Assembly (NCBI RefSeq): GCF_003202205.1
Contig: NZ_PDOG01000004.1
Span: 152,641-216,640, forward strand
DNA from: Halomonas sp. LBP4
GTDB taxonomy: Bacteria > Pseudomonadota > Gammaproteobacteria > Pseudomonadales > Halomonadaceae
Reading direction: 5' to 3'
DNA length: 64,000 bases
Shown: positions 7,909-16,423 of the stretch, piece by piece
Layout of the letters: every line of letters starts with the position of its first letter
How positions within the stretch are numbered: the stretch's first letter is position 1
Made by a program: the position numbers and the translations under genes
The notes under the pieces: model-generated
What the model saw: the letters and a program-made list of their open reading frames with translations, nothing else
Database searches by the model: none
Told to the model about the DNA's origin: nothing

Positions 7909-9974
7909 CCGCCGAACAGCGTCTGCACGAGGAAGGTGAAGGCCAGCGCCTGCATGTGGGCCCGCTGGCGGTTGTCGGCCGCGCCGCCGTGGCCGCCCTC
8001 GATGTTCTCGTAGTAGAGCACCGGGTGCCCCTGTTCGCGCATGCGCGCCGTCATCTTGCGGGCGTGGCCGGGGTGGACCCGGTCGTCGCGGGTGCTGGTC
8101 ATCAGCAGCAGCGGCGGGTAGTCCGCCGTGGCGTCGAGGTTGTGGTAGGGCGAATAGTCGCGCAGGAAGGCCCAGTCGTCGCCATCGGGATCGCCGTACT
8201 CGGCCATCCAGGAGGCGCCGGCGAGCAGCTCGTGGTAGCGGCGCATGTCGAGCAGCGGCACCTGGCAGACCACGGCGCCGAACAGCCGTGGATACTTCAC
8301 CAGCATGTTGCCCACCAGCAGGCCACCGTTGGAGCCACCCTGGATGCCCAGGTGCCGCGGTGAGGTGATGCCGCGGGCGATCAGGTCTTCGGCCACCGCG
8401 GCGAAGTCCTCATGGGCCCGATGGCGCTTCTCCCGCAGCGCGGCCTGGTGCCAGCGCGGCCCGTACTCGCCGCCACCGCGGATATTGGCGACAACATAGA
8501 CGCCGCCCCGGGAGAGCCAGCCGCGGCCGACGCCGGGGCTGTAGGACGGCAGCAGCGACACCTCGAAGCCACCGTAGCCGTAGAGCAGGGTCGGGTTGGT
8601 GCCGTTGGCCTCGATACCCTCCCTGCCCACCAGGAAGTAGGGCACCCGGGTACCGTCCCGGCTGGTGGCGAAATGCTGGCTGACGGCGAGCCCCGAGGCA
8701 TCGAACAGCGCCGGCGCCTGCTTGAGTGGCTGCGGCACCTCGCCGACCCGACCGTGGTAGAGCGTGGTCGGCGTGAGGTAGTCGGTGACCACCATGAACA
8801 GCTCGTCGGACTCCTCGTCGTCCACCGCCGAGAGGCTCACCGTGCCGAGTTCGGGCGCCCCGGCCAGCGGCTCGCACGGCCACTCGCCGTCGCCGGGCGT
8901 GAGCACGTAGAGCCGGTTCCTGACGTCGTCGAGGACATTGAGCACGAGGTAGTGCCGGGTCCAGGTGGCATCCGCCAGGGAGGTCCGCTCGGTCGGCGTA
9001 AACAGCACCTGCAGGCCCCGGGCCCCCGCCATAAAGGCCTCCAGGTCGGTGGCCAGCAGCGCCCCCGCCGGGTGGGTCGTGCCGTCGAGCGTCCAGGGCT
9101 CGCGCAGCTCCAGGGTCAGCCAGCGCCGGTGCACCTGCTTGCGGGCCGAGTTCGGCACCTCGACCCGATGCAGGGTACCGTCGGCCTCGCGCAGGTAGAG
9201 TTCGTTATCGTAGAAGGCTCGGGCACGGCTGACGAAATCACGCTCGTACCCGCGGGTGTGGTCGCGCATGGCGCCCACCACCATGTCATCGGCGTCGCCC
9301 TCGAAGACGGTGGTGGCCTCGGCAAGCGGGGTGCCGCGCCGCCACGCCTTGACGATGCGGGGGTAGCCCGAGGCGGTCAGCGATCCCTCGCCGAAGTCGG
9401 TATAGACGTAGACGCTGTCGTGGTCGATCCAGGCGAGGCCACCCTTGGCCTCGTCACGGAAGAACCCGTCGCCGACCCAGCGCTGCTCGACGAGATCGAA
9501 CTCGCGGGTCACGTCGGCGTCGGCGCCACCCCGCGACAGCGAGATCAGGCAGTGTCGCCACGGCGCGTCCGGATGGCGTGGCTTGAGGCAATGGGCGCCA
9601 TGCCAGACCCAGTTCTCGCCCTCGGCGGCGTTGAGGGCATCGAGGTCGATCAGCACCTCCCAGGCCGGACGGGGCTGGCGGTACTCCGCCGGCGTGGTGC
9701 GCCGCCACAGCCCCCGCGGATGCGCCCCATCCTGCCAGAAGTTGTAGTAGTGCGCGCCACGCTTGACCACGAAGGGGATGCGGTCGTCGGCCTCGAGGAT
9801 CGCCAGCAGGTCGGCCTGCAGGGCAGCGAAGCCGGGATCGGCCTCCAGGCGGGCCCGGGCCACCGCATTGTGCGTTTGCACCCATTCCAGTGCCCGCTCG
9901 CCTTCGACCTCCTCGAGCCAGCGATATGGGTCGGGCGCCGCGCTTTCCGGGCTCCCGGTGGGTTGGCTGGGCAT
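7905..9974 (-). CDS. Prolyl oligopeptidase family serine peptidase (S9A)
   Basis: This 689-residue protein has an N-terminal seven-bladed propeller region (about 70-400) and a C-terminal alpha/beta hydrolase domain. The nucleophile is in GIQGGSNGGLLVGN, the acid in MTSTRDDRVHPGHA and the base in ENIEGGHGG, in the order expected for prolyl oligopeptidases. The DPYRWLEEVEG start is typical of the family. No signal peptide is seen, so it is probably cytoplasmic and cleaves short peptides. The ATG at 9974 is preferred over an in-frame one 33 bp upstream because it follows AAGGAGAGTCGAC. The gene stands alone, convergent with the thioesterase. Confidence 0.93.
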   Translation of the reverse strand: MPSQPTGSPESAAPDPYRWLEEVEGERALEWVQTHNAVARARLEADPGFAALQADLLAILEADDRIPFVVKRGAHYYNFWQDGAHPRGLWRRTTPAEYRQPRPAWEVLIDLDALNAAEGENWVWHGAHCLKPRHPDAPWRHCLISLSRGGADADVTREFDLVEQRWVGDGFFRDEAKGGLAWIDHDSVYVYTDFGEGSLTASGYPRIVKAWRRGTPLAEATTVFEGDADDMVVGAMRDHTRGYERDFVSRARAFYDNELYLREADGTLHRVEVPNSARKQVHRRWLTLELREPWTLDGTTHPAGALLATDLEAFMAGARGLQVLFTPTERTSLADATWTRHYLVLNVLDDVRNRLYVLTPGDGEWPCEPLAGAPELGTVSLSAVDDEESDELFMVVTDYLTPTTLYHGRVGEVPQPLKQAPALFDASGLAVSQHFATSRDGTRVPYFLVGREGIEANGTNPTLLYGYGGFEVSLLPSYSPGVGRGWLSRGGVYVVANIRGGGEYGPRWHQAALREKRHRAHEDFAAVAEDLIARGITSPRHLGIQGGSNGGLLVGNMLVKYPRLFGAVVCQVPLLDMRRYHELLAGASWMAEYGDPDGDDWAFLRDYSPYHNLDATADYPPLLLMTSTRDDRVHPGHARKMTARMREQGHPVLYYENIEGGHGGAADNRQRAHMQALAFTFLVQTLFGG

Positions 9975-10301
9975 GTCGACTCTCCTTACGTTGCCCGATC
10001 GAATCACATTAGCAGAGTTGCCAACCCACGGTGCGGCGCCGTCGCGAGATGGCGACCAAGGCGGGTGCGATGCACCGGAGACAAAACGGCAACGGGCACC
10101 ACCCCGGCATACGACATGTAGTCATTACCTGCCGGGGGAAAGGCGGGGCTGACCCGGTCGTGGCGAGAGGGAGGGGGAACTTTTTATTACGATGTTCTTG
10201 ACTATACTTCGAGGCATTGCAGGGACGTAAGTGGCCCGCCGGCCTCGCGGCGATCGGACCGCGAACGATAACGACGTTGCGTGCAATGGGAGAACACGAC
10301 A
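9975..10301. other. Divergent promoter region, peptidase / TRAP operon
   Basis: No gene is seen. The right half has an AT-rich block near 10180-10210 (TTTTTATTACG, TTGACTATACTT) likely to contain the promoter of the dctP operon; exact boxes cannot be assigned. The left half is GC-rich and featureless. Confidence 0.45.
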
Positions 10302-11453
10302 ATGAAAAATGCAACAGCCGCCAGCATAGACACGAAGCCGACCTCGCGCCGCCAGTTCCTCAAGGGCGGCCTGCTGGCCACCGGCGGGGTGGCAGCCAGT
10401 ACCATCGGCGCCCCAGCGGTGCTGGCGCAGAGCCCGATCGTCATCAGAATGCAGACCTCGTGGCCCTCGGGCGACATCTGGATGGACTTCGCTCGCGAGT
10501 ATGTCGATCGCGTCCACCGCATGTCCGGTGGCCGGCTACGGATCGACCTGCTGCCCGCGGGCGCGGTGGTCGGTGCTTTCCAGGTACTCGATGCCGTGCA
10601 TGACGGCATCCTCGACGCCGCCCACACCGTGCCGGTCTACTGGTATGGCAAGCACAAGGCCGCGTCGCTGTTCGGCACCGGTCCGGTCTGGGGCGGCAAC
10701 GCGACCACCATGCTGGCCTGGTTCTACCAGGGCGGTGGCAAGGAACTCTACCGCGAACTGACCCAGGACATCCTGGGGCTCGACGTCTATGGCTTCTACG
10801 GCTTCCCGATGCCGGCCCAGCCCTTCGGCTGGTTCAAGGAGCCGGTGACTACGGTCGAGGAGGTCCGGGGCCTCAAGTACCGCACCGTGGGGCTTGCCGC
10901 CGACCTCATGCAGGAGCTCGGCATGAGCGTCACCCAACTCCCGGGTGGTGAAATCGTGCCGGCGATGGAGCGCGGCGTCATCGATGCCTTCGAGTTCAAC
11001 AACCCGTCCTCCGACCTGCGCTTCGGTGCCCAGGACGTGGCCAAGAATTACATCCTTTCCTCGTATCACCAGGCCAGCGAGTCGTTCGAGTTCCTGTTCA
11101 ACCGGGACTTCTTCGACGACCTCGACGAGGACCTGCAGGCGATCCTGCAGTATGGCGTCGAGGCCGCATCGACCTCGAACACGGCGTTGGCGCTCGATCA
11201 GTACTCCAAGGACCTGCAGGCGCTGCAGGAGGAGCACGGCGTCACCGTACACCGCACCTCGCAGGAGATTCTCGACGCCGAGCTACAGGCTTGGGACAAG
11301 CTGATTCCTCAACTGGAAGAGGACGACTTCATGAAGCGCTGCATGGAGAGCCAGCGCGAGTGGGTCGAACGCGTTGTCTTCTATGAGTTGATGAACGCGA
11401 CCGATCTTGAGCTAGCCTACGAGCACTACTTCCCGGGCAAGCTGAAGCTCTGA
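10302..11453 (+). CDS. TRAP transporter solute-binding protein (DctP family)
   Basis: This 383-residue periplasmic receptor belongs to a TRAP importer. A twin-arginine-like signal is visible (SRRQFLKGGLLATGGVAAS, cleavage near AVLAQ), which is common for TRAP receptors of this type. The mature protein has the TtgA/TakP-like opening VIRMQTSWPSGDIWMDFA and the conserved VRGLKYRTVGLAADLMQELG stretch where the Arg binds a substrate carboxylate. An in-frame GTG lies 21 bp upstream, but the ATG at 10302 has GGGAG at good spacing. The next genes are dctQ and dctM, then an amidase, so the ligand may be a carboxylated amide. That ligand guess is inference. Confidence 0.92.
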   Translation: MKNATAASIDTKPTSRRQFLKGGLLATGGVAASTIGAPAVLAQSPIVIRMQTSWPSGDIWMDFAREYVDRVHRMSGGRLRIDLLPAGAVVGAFQVLDAVHDGILDAAHTVPVYWYGKHKAASLFGTGPVWGGNATTMLAWFYQGGGKELYRELTQDILGLDVYGFYGFPMPAQPFGWFKEPVTTVEEVRGLKYRTVGLAADLMQELGMSVTQLPGGEIVPAMERGVIDAFEFNNPSSDLRFGAQDVAKNYILSSYHQASESFEFLFNRDFFDDLDEDLQAILQYGVEAASTSNTALALDQYSKDLQALQEEHGVTVHRTSQEILDAELQAWDKLIPQLEEDDFMKRCMESQREWVERVVFYELMNATDLELAYEHYFPGKLKL

Positions 11454-11467
11454 TGGCGTCGCCTGCA

Positions 11468-11496
11468 CCCTTCCTCGGCCCTGCGCCGGGGAAGGG
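11468..11496 (+). promoter_or_regulatory. Intra-operon hairpin between dctP and dctQ
   Basis: CCCTTCCTCGGC-CCTGC-GCCGGGGAAGGG forms a 12-bp stem with one T-G wobble and a 5-base loop, without a T-run. Its position just after the receptor gene suggests 3'-end protection or partial termination, giving more receptor than permease. Confidence 0.5.
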
Positions 11497-11588
11497 CGGG
11501 ATGACGCGGCATACATCAGGTTTCTCCATCCCCCGTGCGACGGTCGCCTGATCGCCGCGCGACCCGATCCGGCAGGTGCTCGCGTATC

Positions 11589-12200
11589 ATGATCAACGTC
11601 ATTCGTTTCATCGATCGCCTCACGGGTTGGTTCGGCCGAGCCTTTGCCTGGCTGATCCTGCTGATGGCATTCGGCATGGGCTATGAGGTGGTGTCGCGCT
11701 ACGTCTTCAATGCGCCCACCGCCTGGGCCTTCGACATGTCCTATATCCTCTACGGCACGCTGTTCATGGTGGGGGGCGCCTATACGCTGGCGCGCAACGC
11801 CCATGTGCGTGGCGACTTCCTCTATCGGCTGTGGCAACCGCGCACCCAGGCCAAGGTCGAGTTGGTGCTTTATTTCATCTTCTTCTACCCCGGTATCACC
11901 GCGCTGGTGGTCGCCGGCTGGAAGTATGCCGAGCGCTCCTGGCGCTATATGGAAGTGAGCACTTTCTCACCGGCGGGCGTGCCGGTATTCCATTTCAAGA
12001 CCATGCTCATGGTGGCCGGGATCCTGCTGTTCATCCAGGGCATCGCCCAGGTCTGCCGCTGCATCCTCTGTATCCGCACCAATGAATGGCCGCCCAGCGT
12101 GGAGGATGTCGAGGAACTCGAGGACAAACTGATCAAGCAGGCGGCTGCCGGAGAGATCGACAAGGCCGAGAAGTTCGCACACGGGAGAGACGACACATGA
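11589..12200 (+). CDS. TRAP transporter small permease (DctQ family)
   Basis: This 203-residue inner-membrane protein has four hydrophobic segments (about residues 14-36, 50-70, 90-112 and 135-155) and a charged C-terminal tail, as usual for DctQ subunits. The FGRAFAWLILLMAFGMGYEVVSR opening with a conserved Arg after the first helix is typical. The ATG at 11589 is chosen because residues upstream in frame are Arg-rich and unlike the family. Its stop overlaps the dctM start in ATGA, showing translational coupling. Confidence 0.9.
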   Translation: MINVIRFIDRLTGWFGRAFAWLILLMAFGMGYEVVSRYVFNAPTAWAFDMSYILYGTLFMVGGAYTLARNAHVRGDFLYRLWQPRTQAKVELVLYFIFFYPGITALVVAGWKYAERSWRYMEVSTFSPAGVPVFHFKTMLMVAGILLFIQGIAQVCRCILCIRTNEWPPSVEDVEELEDKLIKQAAAGEIDKAEKFAHGRDDT

Positions 12201-13618
12201 CCGATCCGCAGATCGCCATCATGATGCTGGGGATCTTCATCCTCATCATCTTTCTCGGCTTCCCGATCGCCTTCACCCTGATGGCGCTGGGCATCATCTT
12301 TGGCTACTACGCCTATTTCAATCCGGGCCGCATGTGGCGCGACCACGACCGCGCGCTAGAGGCTGGTGCCGGTAACTGGGAACTAGCCGAGACCTGGGTC
12401 GGCGGGTTCTTCAACAACCGGATCTTCGATCTGTTCGTCAACCAGACCTACTCGGTGATGGCGAACGAGGTGCTGACCGCGGTGCCCCTGTTCCTGTTCA
12501 TGGGCTACATCGTCGAGCGTGCCAACATCGTCGACCGGCTGTTCTCGACGCTCTACATTGCCGCCAAGCGATTGCCCGGCGCCATGGCGGTGGCGGCACT
12601 GATCACCTGTGCGCTGTTCGCCACGGCTACCGGCATCGTGGGTGCGGTGGTGACGCTGATGGGCCTGCTGGCCTTTCCGGCCATGCTCAAGGCGCGCTAC
12701 AACACCGGTTTCGCCTCGGGCGTGATCTGCGCCGGCGGCACGCTCGGCATCCTGATCCCGCCCTCGATCATGCTGATCGTCTATGCGGCGGCGTCGGGGG
12801 AATCGATCGTGCGGCTCTACGCCGGGGCGCTGCTTCCCGGCTTCCTGCTCGCCGGGCTCTACCTGCTCTACATCATCGGACGCTCGGTGCTGCAGCCCTC
12901 AGTGGCACCCAAGCCGACGGAAGAAGAGACCGGCGACATCCCCACGCTGAAGTTGGTGGTGATGATCTTCACCTCCTTCGTGCCGCTGGCGGTGCTGATC
13001 ATGGCGGTGCTGGGGTCGATCCTGTTCGGATTGGCGACGCCCACCGAGGCGGCCTCGGCGGGTGCGCTCGGCGGGCTGATGCTGGCGGTGGCCTATCGTG
13101 CACTGACCTGGCAGCGCCTGCGCGAGGCGGTCTACCTGACCATGAAGACCACGGCCATGGTGTGCTGGTTGTTCGTCGGTTCCTGGACCTTCTCCTCGGT
13201 GTTCTCCTACCTGGGAGGCGAGCAACTGATCACCGAATTCGTCACCGGACTCGACATCACCCCGCTCACCTTCCTGATCCTGGCGCAGTTCATCATCTTC
13301 CTGCTGGGCTGGCCGTTGGAGTGGTCGGAGATCATCATCATCTTCGTGCCGATCTTCCTGCCGTTGCTGCCGCACTTCGGCGTCGACCCGCTGTTCTTCG
13401 GCATCCTGGTGGCGCTCAACCTGCAGACCTCGTTCCTGACGCCACCCATGGCGATGTCGGCCTATTACCTCAAGGGGATCGCACCGCCCCACGTACAACT
13501 CGTCGAGATCTTCCGCGGTTGCATGCCCTTCCTGGCCATGGTGTTCCTGGCCATGATCGTGCTGTACAACCTGCCGCAAATCGTGTTCTGGCTGCCGGAG
13601 TTGATCTATGGGCGTTAA
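12197..13618 (+). CDS. TRAP transporter large permease (DctM family)
   Basis: This 473-residue polytopic membrane protein is the ion-coupled translocation subunit. It has about twelve hydrophobic segments and family blocks such as FLGFPIAFTLMALGIIFGYY, VPLFLFMGYIVERANI, GIVGAVVTLMGLLAFPAM and GGTLGILIPPSIMLIVYA. The insertion around residues 45-80 containing WELAETWVGGFFNNRIFDL marks the subfamily that takes large or mannitol/haloacid-type ligands, but specificity cannot be assigned. The ATG overlaps the dctQ stop; the 3' end overlaps the amidase start by 11 bases. Confidence 0.93.
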   Translation: MTDPQIAIMMLGIFILIIFLGFPIAFTLMALGIIFGYYAYFNPGRMWRDHDRALEAGAGNWELAETWVGGFFNNRIFDLFVNQTYSVMANEVLTAVPLFLFMGYIVERANIVDRLFSTLYIAAKRLPGAMAVAALITCALFATATGIVGAVVTLMGLLAFPAMLKARYNTGFASGVICAGGTLGILIPPSIMLIVYAAASGESIVRLYAGALLPGFLLAGLYLLYIIGRSVLQPSVAPKPTEEETGDIPTLKLVVMIFTSFVPLAVLIMAVLGSILFGLATPTEAASAGALGGLMLAVAYRALTWQRLREAVYLTMKTTAMVCWLFVGSWTFSSVFSYLGGEQLITEFVTGLDITPLTFLILAQFIIFLLGWPLEWSEIIIIFVPIFLPLLPHFGVDPLFFGILVALNLQTSFLTPPMAMSAYYLKGIAPPHVQLVEIFRGCMPFLAMVFLAMIVLYNLPQIVFWLPELIYGR

Positions 13619-14963
13619 GAAAAATTCAACGCAGGAGCTTGCCGCGCTGACGGCGTGTGAGGCGGCCCGGCGCATCGCCGAGGGGGGCTTGACTTCGAGT
13701 GAGCTGGTGGCGGCTTGCCTGGAGCGCATCGCGGCGGAGGAGGAACGGATCCAGGCCTGGGAATTCATCGACCGCGACAAGGCGATGGCCGAGGCCGAGG
13801 AGCGCGACCGGCGCCGCCGGCGCGGGCTGCCGCTCGGGCCCCTGAACGGGGTGCCCGTGGGGCTCAAGGATATCATCGACGTCAAGGGCATGCCGACAGC
13901 GAACGGTACCGCCATCGACGCCGGCAAGCGGCCCTCCGTGGACGCCACGGTGACCCGGCGGTTGAGGGCCGCCGGGGCGGTGATCCTCGGCAAGACGGTG
14001 ACCACCGAGTTTGCCTATTACCAGCCGGGCAAGACGCGCAACCCGCACGACCCGGGACGGACGCCCGGCGGTTCGTCGAGCGGCTCGGCGGCCGCCGTGG
14101 CGGCCGGCATGGTGCCGCTGGCGCTCGGCAGTCAGACCAATGGTTCGGTGATCCGACCGGCCGCGTTCTGTGGTGTGGTCGGGTACAAGCCTTCCTTCGG
14201 CGCCATCCCGCGCAGCGGTGTGCTGACCCTGGCGCCGAGCCTCGACCAGCTCGGCGTCTTCGCGCGCACGATCGAGGATGCGGCGCTGGCCGAACTGTTG
14301 ATGGGGCCGGACGGGCAGGATGCGGACGCGCGGGAAAGCCCGGGGCCGCTCACCGCCACCGCGCTGGCCGAGCCGCCGGTGACGCCGGCGCTGGCTTTCG
14401 TCAAGACACCCTTCTGGGAGCGTGCGGATGCTTCGACACGGGATGCTTTTGGCGAGCTTGGCGAGGCGCTGGGCGAGCAGGCCGACGAGGTCGAGTTGCC
14501 CGAGGTCTTCGCCCGCGGCGCGGGCTGGCTCGGCGGCGTGATGGCGGCCGAGATGGCGCGCAATCTCGGCCACTATGTCGACCGCGCACCACAGGAGACC
14601 AGCGAGACGTTCCGCGAATTGATCGCCGACGGGCGGTCGATGAGGGCGCCTGACTACCTGGCGGCACGCGATATGCGCCAGGTGTTGCACGACTCGCTCG
14701 GCCCCATCTTCGACCGCTTCGACGCCATCGTCACGCCGGCAGCGCCGGGCGAAGCGCCGGCGGGGCTGGAGAGCACCGGCGATGCAATATTCTGCAGCCT
14801 CTGGACCTTCTGCGGACTGCCGGCCATCAGTCTTCCGCTGATGACGGGGGCGAACGGGATGCCGCTGGGGGTGCAACTGGTCGGCCGGCACGGACAGGAC
14901 GCCCGGCTGCTCAGAACCGCGCGGTGGCTGGTGCGCACGCTCTCGGGGGAGGGGGAAGAATGA
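13608..14963 (+). CDS. Amidase signature family hydrolase
   Basis: This 451-residue cytoplasmic amidase has the Ser-cisSer-Lys triad: Lys87 in VGLKDIIDVKG, the Ser cluster 156-158 in TPGGSSSGSAAAVAAG, and Ser180 in QTNGSVIRPA. Length and spacing match the GatA/AtzF-like superfamily, but without GatB or GatC partners this is a catabolic amidase rather than a tRNA amidotransferase. It overlaps dctM by 11 bp and is followed by a small membrane protein through an ATGA overlap, so its substrate is probably what the TRAP system imports. The exact amide is unknown. Confidence 0.9.
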   Translation: MGVKKNSTQELAALTACEAARRIAEGGLTSSELVAACLERIAAEEERIQAWEFIDRDKAMAEAEERDRRRRRGLPLGPLNGVPVGLKDIIDVKGMPTANGTAIDAGKRPSVDATVTRRLRAAGAVILGKTVTTEFAYYQPGKTRNPHDPGRTPGGSSSGSAAAVAAGMVPLALGSQTNGSVIRPAAFCGVVGYKPSFGAIPRSGVLTLAPSLDQLGVFARTIEDAALAELLMGPDGQDADARESPGPLTATALAEPPVTPALAFVKTPFWERADASTRDAFGELGEALGEQADEVELPEVFARGAGWLGGVMAAEMARNLGHYVDRAPQETSETFRELIADGRSMRAPDYLAARDMRQVLHDSLGPIFDRFDAIVTPAAPGEAPAGLESTGDAIFCSLWTFCGLPAISLPLMTGANGMPLGVQLVGRHGQDARLLRTARWLVRTLSGEGEE

Positions 14964-15124
14964 CCGACAAGGTTCTGGCCATCGCGGCGTTGCTGGGGCT
15001 GATCGCCTTCCTCATCACGGTGCCGCTGTTCGTGCCGCATATCGACCTGATCATCTTCACCGTCCTCTGCGTGCTGCTGGCCGCCTTCGACTTCTGGCGC
15101 GAGTTGTTTCGCGGTAAACGTTGA
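14960..15124 (+). CDS. Small two-helix membrane protein, TRAP operon
   Basis: A 54-residue protein (starts MTDKVLAIAALLG, ends FDFWRELFRGKR) with two hydrophobic helices (about 5-24 and 29-45) and a basic tail. Its ATG overlaps the amidase stop in ATGA, so it is translationally coupled and likely real. The function is unknown; an accessory role for the TRAP permease is a guess from position. Confidence 0.7.
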   Translation: MTDKVLAIAALLGLIAFLITVPLFVPHIDLIIFTVLCVLLAAFDFWRELFRGKR

Positions 15125-15143
15125 TCTCTCCCCTGAGTCCGCA

Positions 15144-15178
15144 TGGTGCCGCTAGGCGGACTCGAACCGCCGACCCTC
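15144..15178 (-). other. tRNA 3'-end fragment (T-arm, acceptor strand, CCA)
   Basis: Read on the minus strand, a T-arm GGCGG-TTCGAGT-CCGCC (5-bp stem, canonical TTCGA loop) is followed by the acceptor strand TAGCGGC, discriminator A and CCA. The matching 5' acceptor strand GCCGCTA is absent within the next 100 bases, so this is not a complete gene. Such 3'-end pieces are typical of attachment-site duplications left by integrative elements, or of deletion scars. The amino-acid identity cannot be told from the fragment. Confidence 0.75.
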
Positions 15179-15247
15179 GGCGGTGACCCGCACGCGGTTG
15201 CAGGCATCGCAGGGGGAGCGGATGGCGCGGCCGAAGCCGCCGACCTG
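15178..15247 (-). pseudogene. Probable moaA C-terminal remnant
   Basis: About 23 codons (QVGGFGRAIRSPCDACNRVR followed by VTAEG) resemble the C-terminal Fe-S cluster motif of MoaA (GRVGFI...CGTCNRLRITSDG in E. coli), the GTP 3',8-cyclase of molybdopterin synthesis. The frame starts inside the gap after the DGC gene and runs straight into the tRNA fragment, where it stops. Both MoaA's N-terminal radical-SAM core and its end are missing. MoaA genes are common at the ends of nar clusters, which supports the reading, but the match is short. Confidence 0.5.
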
Positions 15248-15252
15248 AGACG

Positions 15253-15657
15253 TCAGGAGGGGCGCTCCGCCGCCGGCCCGTCCATGGGCAGCCGGGCAAT
15301 CAGCTCGCCGACGCCCTGGGTGACCGAGGCGATGGTGGCCTCGTCGTAGAGCCGGCCCTTGCGCTTGCGCAGGCCCTGCTCATAGAGCCTGACGTGCTCG
15401 GTGGGCGTCACCCCGGCGCTGGCCAGGCAGTGGCTGGCGCAATGCAGCTGGCAGCCGTCGATGGCCACGATGGGCCGGCCGGAGCGGGCCACGCGCACCA
15501 GGGCGGGCACGCCGCCGCCCACCCCGGCGATGCAGGACATCTCCGCCACGCCGCCGTGGTCGAGGTGCAGGGCCACTTCGTTGGCCAGCTGGGCCACGTC
15601 GGAACAGCCGGAGCAGGCATAGACCAGGGTGCGTGGCCGGTTCGCTTTGCGGGACAT
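15253..15657 (-). CDS. DGC-domain putative metal-binding protein
   Basis: This 134-residue soluble protein has the Cys-rich pattern of the DGC/putative zinc-binding family (PF08859-like): VYACSGCSDVAQLANEVA at the N-terminus, MSCIAGVGGG, and AIDGCQLHCASHCLASAG with the Asp-Gly-Cys for which the family is named. The ATG at 15657 follows GGAGGCGAG; an upstream in-frame extension is unlike the family. It is the last gene of the minus-strand set parvulin-moaB-moeA-dnr-DGC, 22 bp after the DNR-type regulator. A role in metal or cofactor supply for denitrification is plausible; the biochemical function is unknown. Confidence 0.8.
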   Translation of the reverse strand: MSRKANRPRTLVYACSGCSDVAQLANEVALHLDHGGVAEMSCIAGVGGGVPALVRVARSGRPIVAIDGCQLHCASHCLASAGVTPTEHVRLYEQGLRKRKGRLYDEATIASVTQGVGELIARLPMDGPAAERPS

Positions 15658-15679
15658 CTCGCCTCCCTCGTTGCGGGGT

Positions 15680-16423
15680 TCAGTCGTCGGCCAGCAGGGT
15701 GTCGCGCAGTTTCTGCTCGTCGAGCACCACCAGCCGCTGACGGTCGATGTTGATGGCACCGCTGTCGCGCAGCTTGCCGAGCAGGCGCGACAGGGTCTCC
15801 GGGGTCATGGCCAGCTGGGCGGCCAGCCAGCGCTTGGGAATGGTCAACCGCACCACCCGCGGTCCCTTGGCGCGGCTGCCGGGCAACTGGCGCAGGATGT
15901 AGCTGACCAGCCGCGCCATGGCATCGGCCTGGGTCAGCAACGCCATGTCCTCCAGGCGTTCGGTGAGCTCCAGGGCCAGGCGGCTCATGAACACCACCCG
16001 GCAGGCCGGATGGTTGTCCATGAGCGCACGGCAGCGGGGGGCGGGAATCGCCAGCACGTGGGTGCGGCGCAGTGCCTCGGTGGAATAGAGGTAGACGCCC
16101 TCGCTGGACACCATGCTCAGCTGGCCCAGGGGCCCGCCACGCTCCACGCAGCGGATGGTCGCCTGGCGGCCGTCGATGGTGTCGCGCACCAGCCTGACCA
16201 CCCCGCTGATGACGATGTAGAGCCAGTGCGCCGGGGCGTCCTGGCGGAACAGCCACTCGCGGGTCTTGAGGGTGCGCACCTCGGTGTCTTCCAGCAGGGC
16301 GTCGACCTCGTCGTCGTCGAGGGCGGAGAGCCAGGGCACCCCGCGCACCAGGTCGCGCAGCTGCCGGGGCCGGAACAGCAGCTCAGTCGAGGAACTGGGC
16401 GACGGGACAGAATCCATGGGCAT
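15680..16423 (-). CDS. Crp/Fnr-family regulator, DNR type
   Basis: This 247-residue regulator has an N-terminal cyclic-nucleotide-binding-like beta-roll (about 25-140), a dimerisation helix, and a C-terminal winged HTH with recognition helix around TPETLSRLLGKLRDSG. The N-terminal cysteines that hold Fnr's 4Fe-4S cluster are absent, as in DNR/NNR proteins that sense NO. That type binds TTGAT/TTGAC-N4-GTCAA boxes, and such boxes lie upstream of nirS, norC and a narK in this window. The ATG at 16423 follows GGAGGAAGGGA and lies inside the end of moeA (41-bp overlap). NO sensing and target assignment are inferred from family and context. Confidence 0.87.
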   Translation of the reverse strand: MPMDSVPSPSSSTELLFRPRQLRDLVRGVPWLSALDDDEVDALLEDTEVRTLKTREWLFRQDAPAHWLYIVISGVVRLVRDTIDGRQATIRCVERGGPLGQLSMVSSEGVYLYSTEALRRTHVLAIPAPRCRALMDNHPACRVVFMSRLALELTERLEDMALLTQADAMARLVSYILRQLPGSRAKGPRVVRLTIPKRWLAAQLAMTPETLSRLLGKLRDSGAINIDRQRLVVLDEQKLRDTLLADD

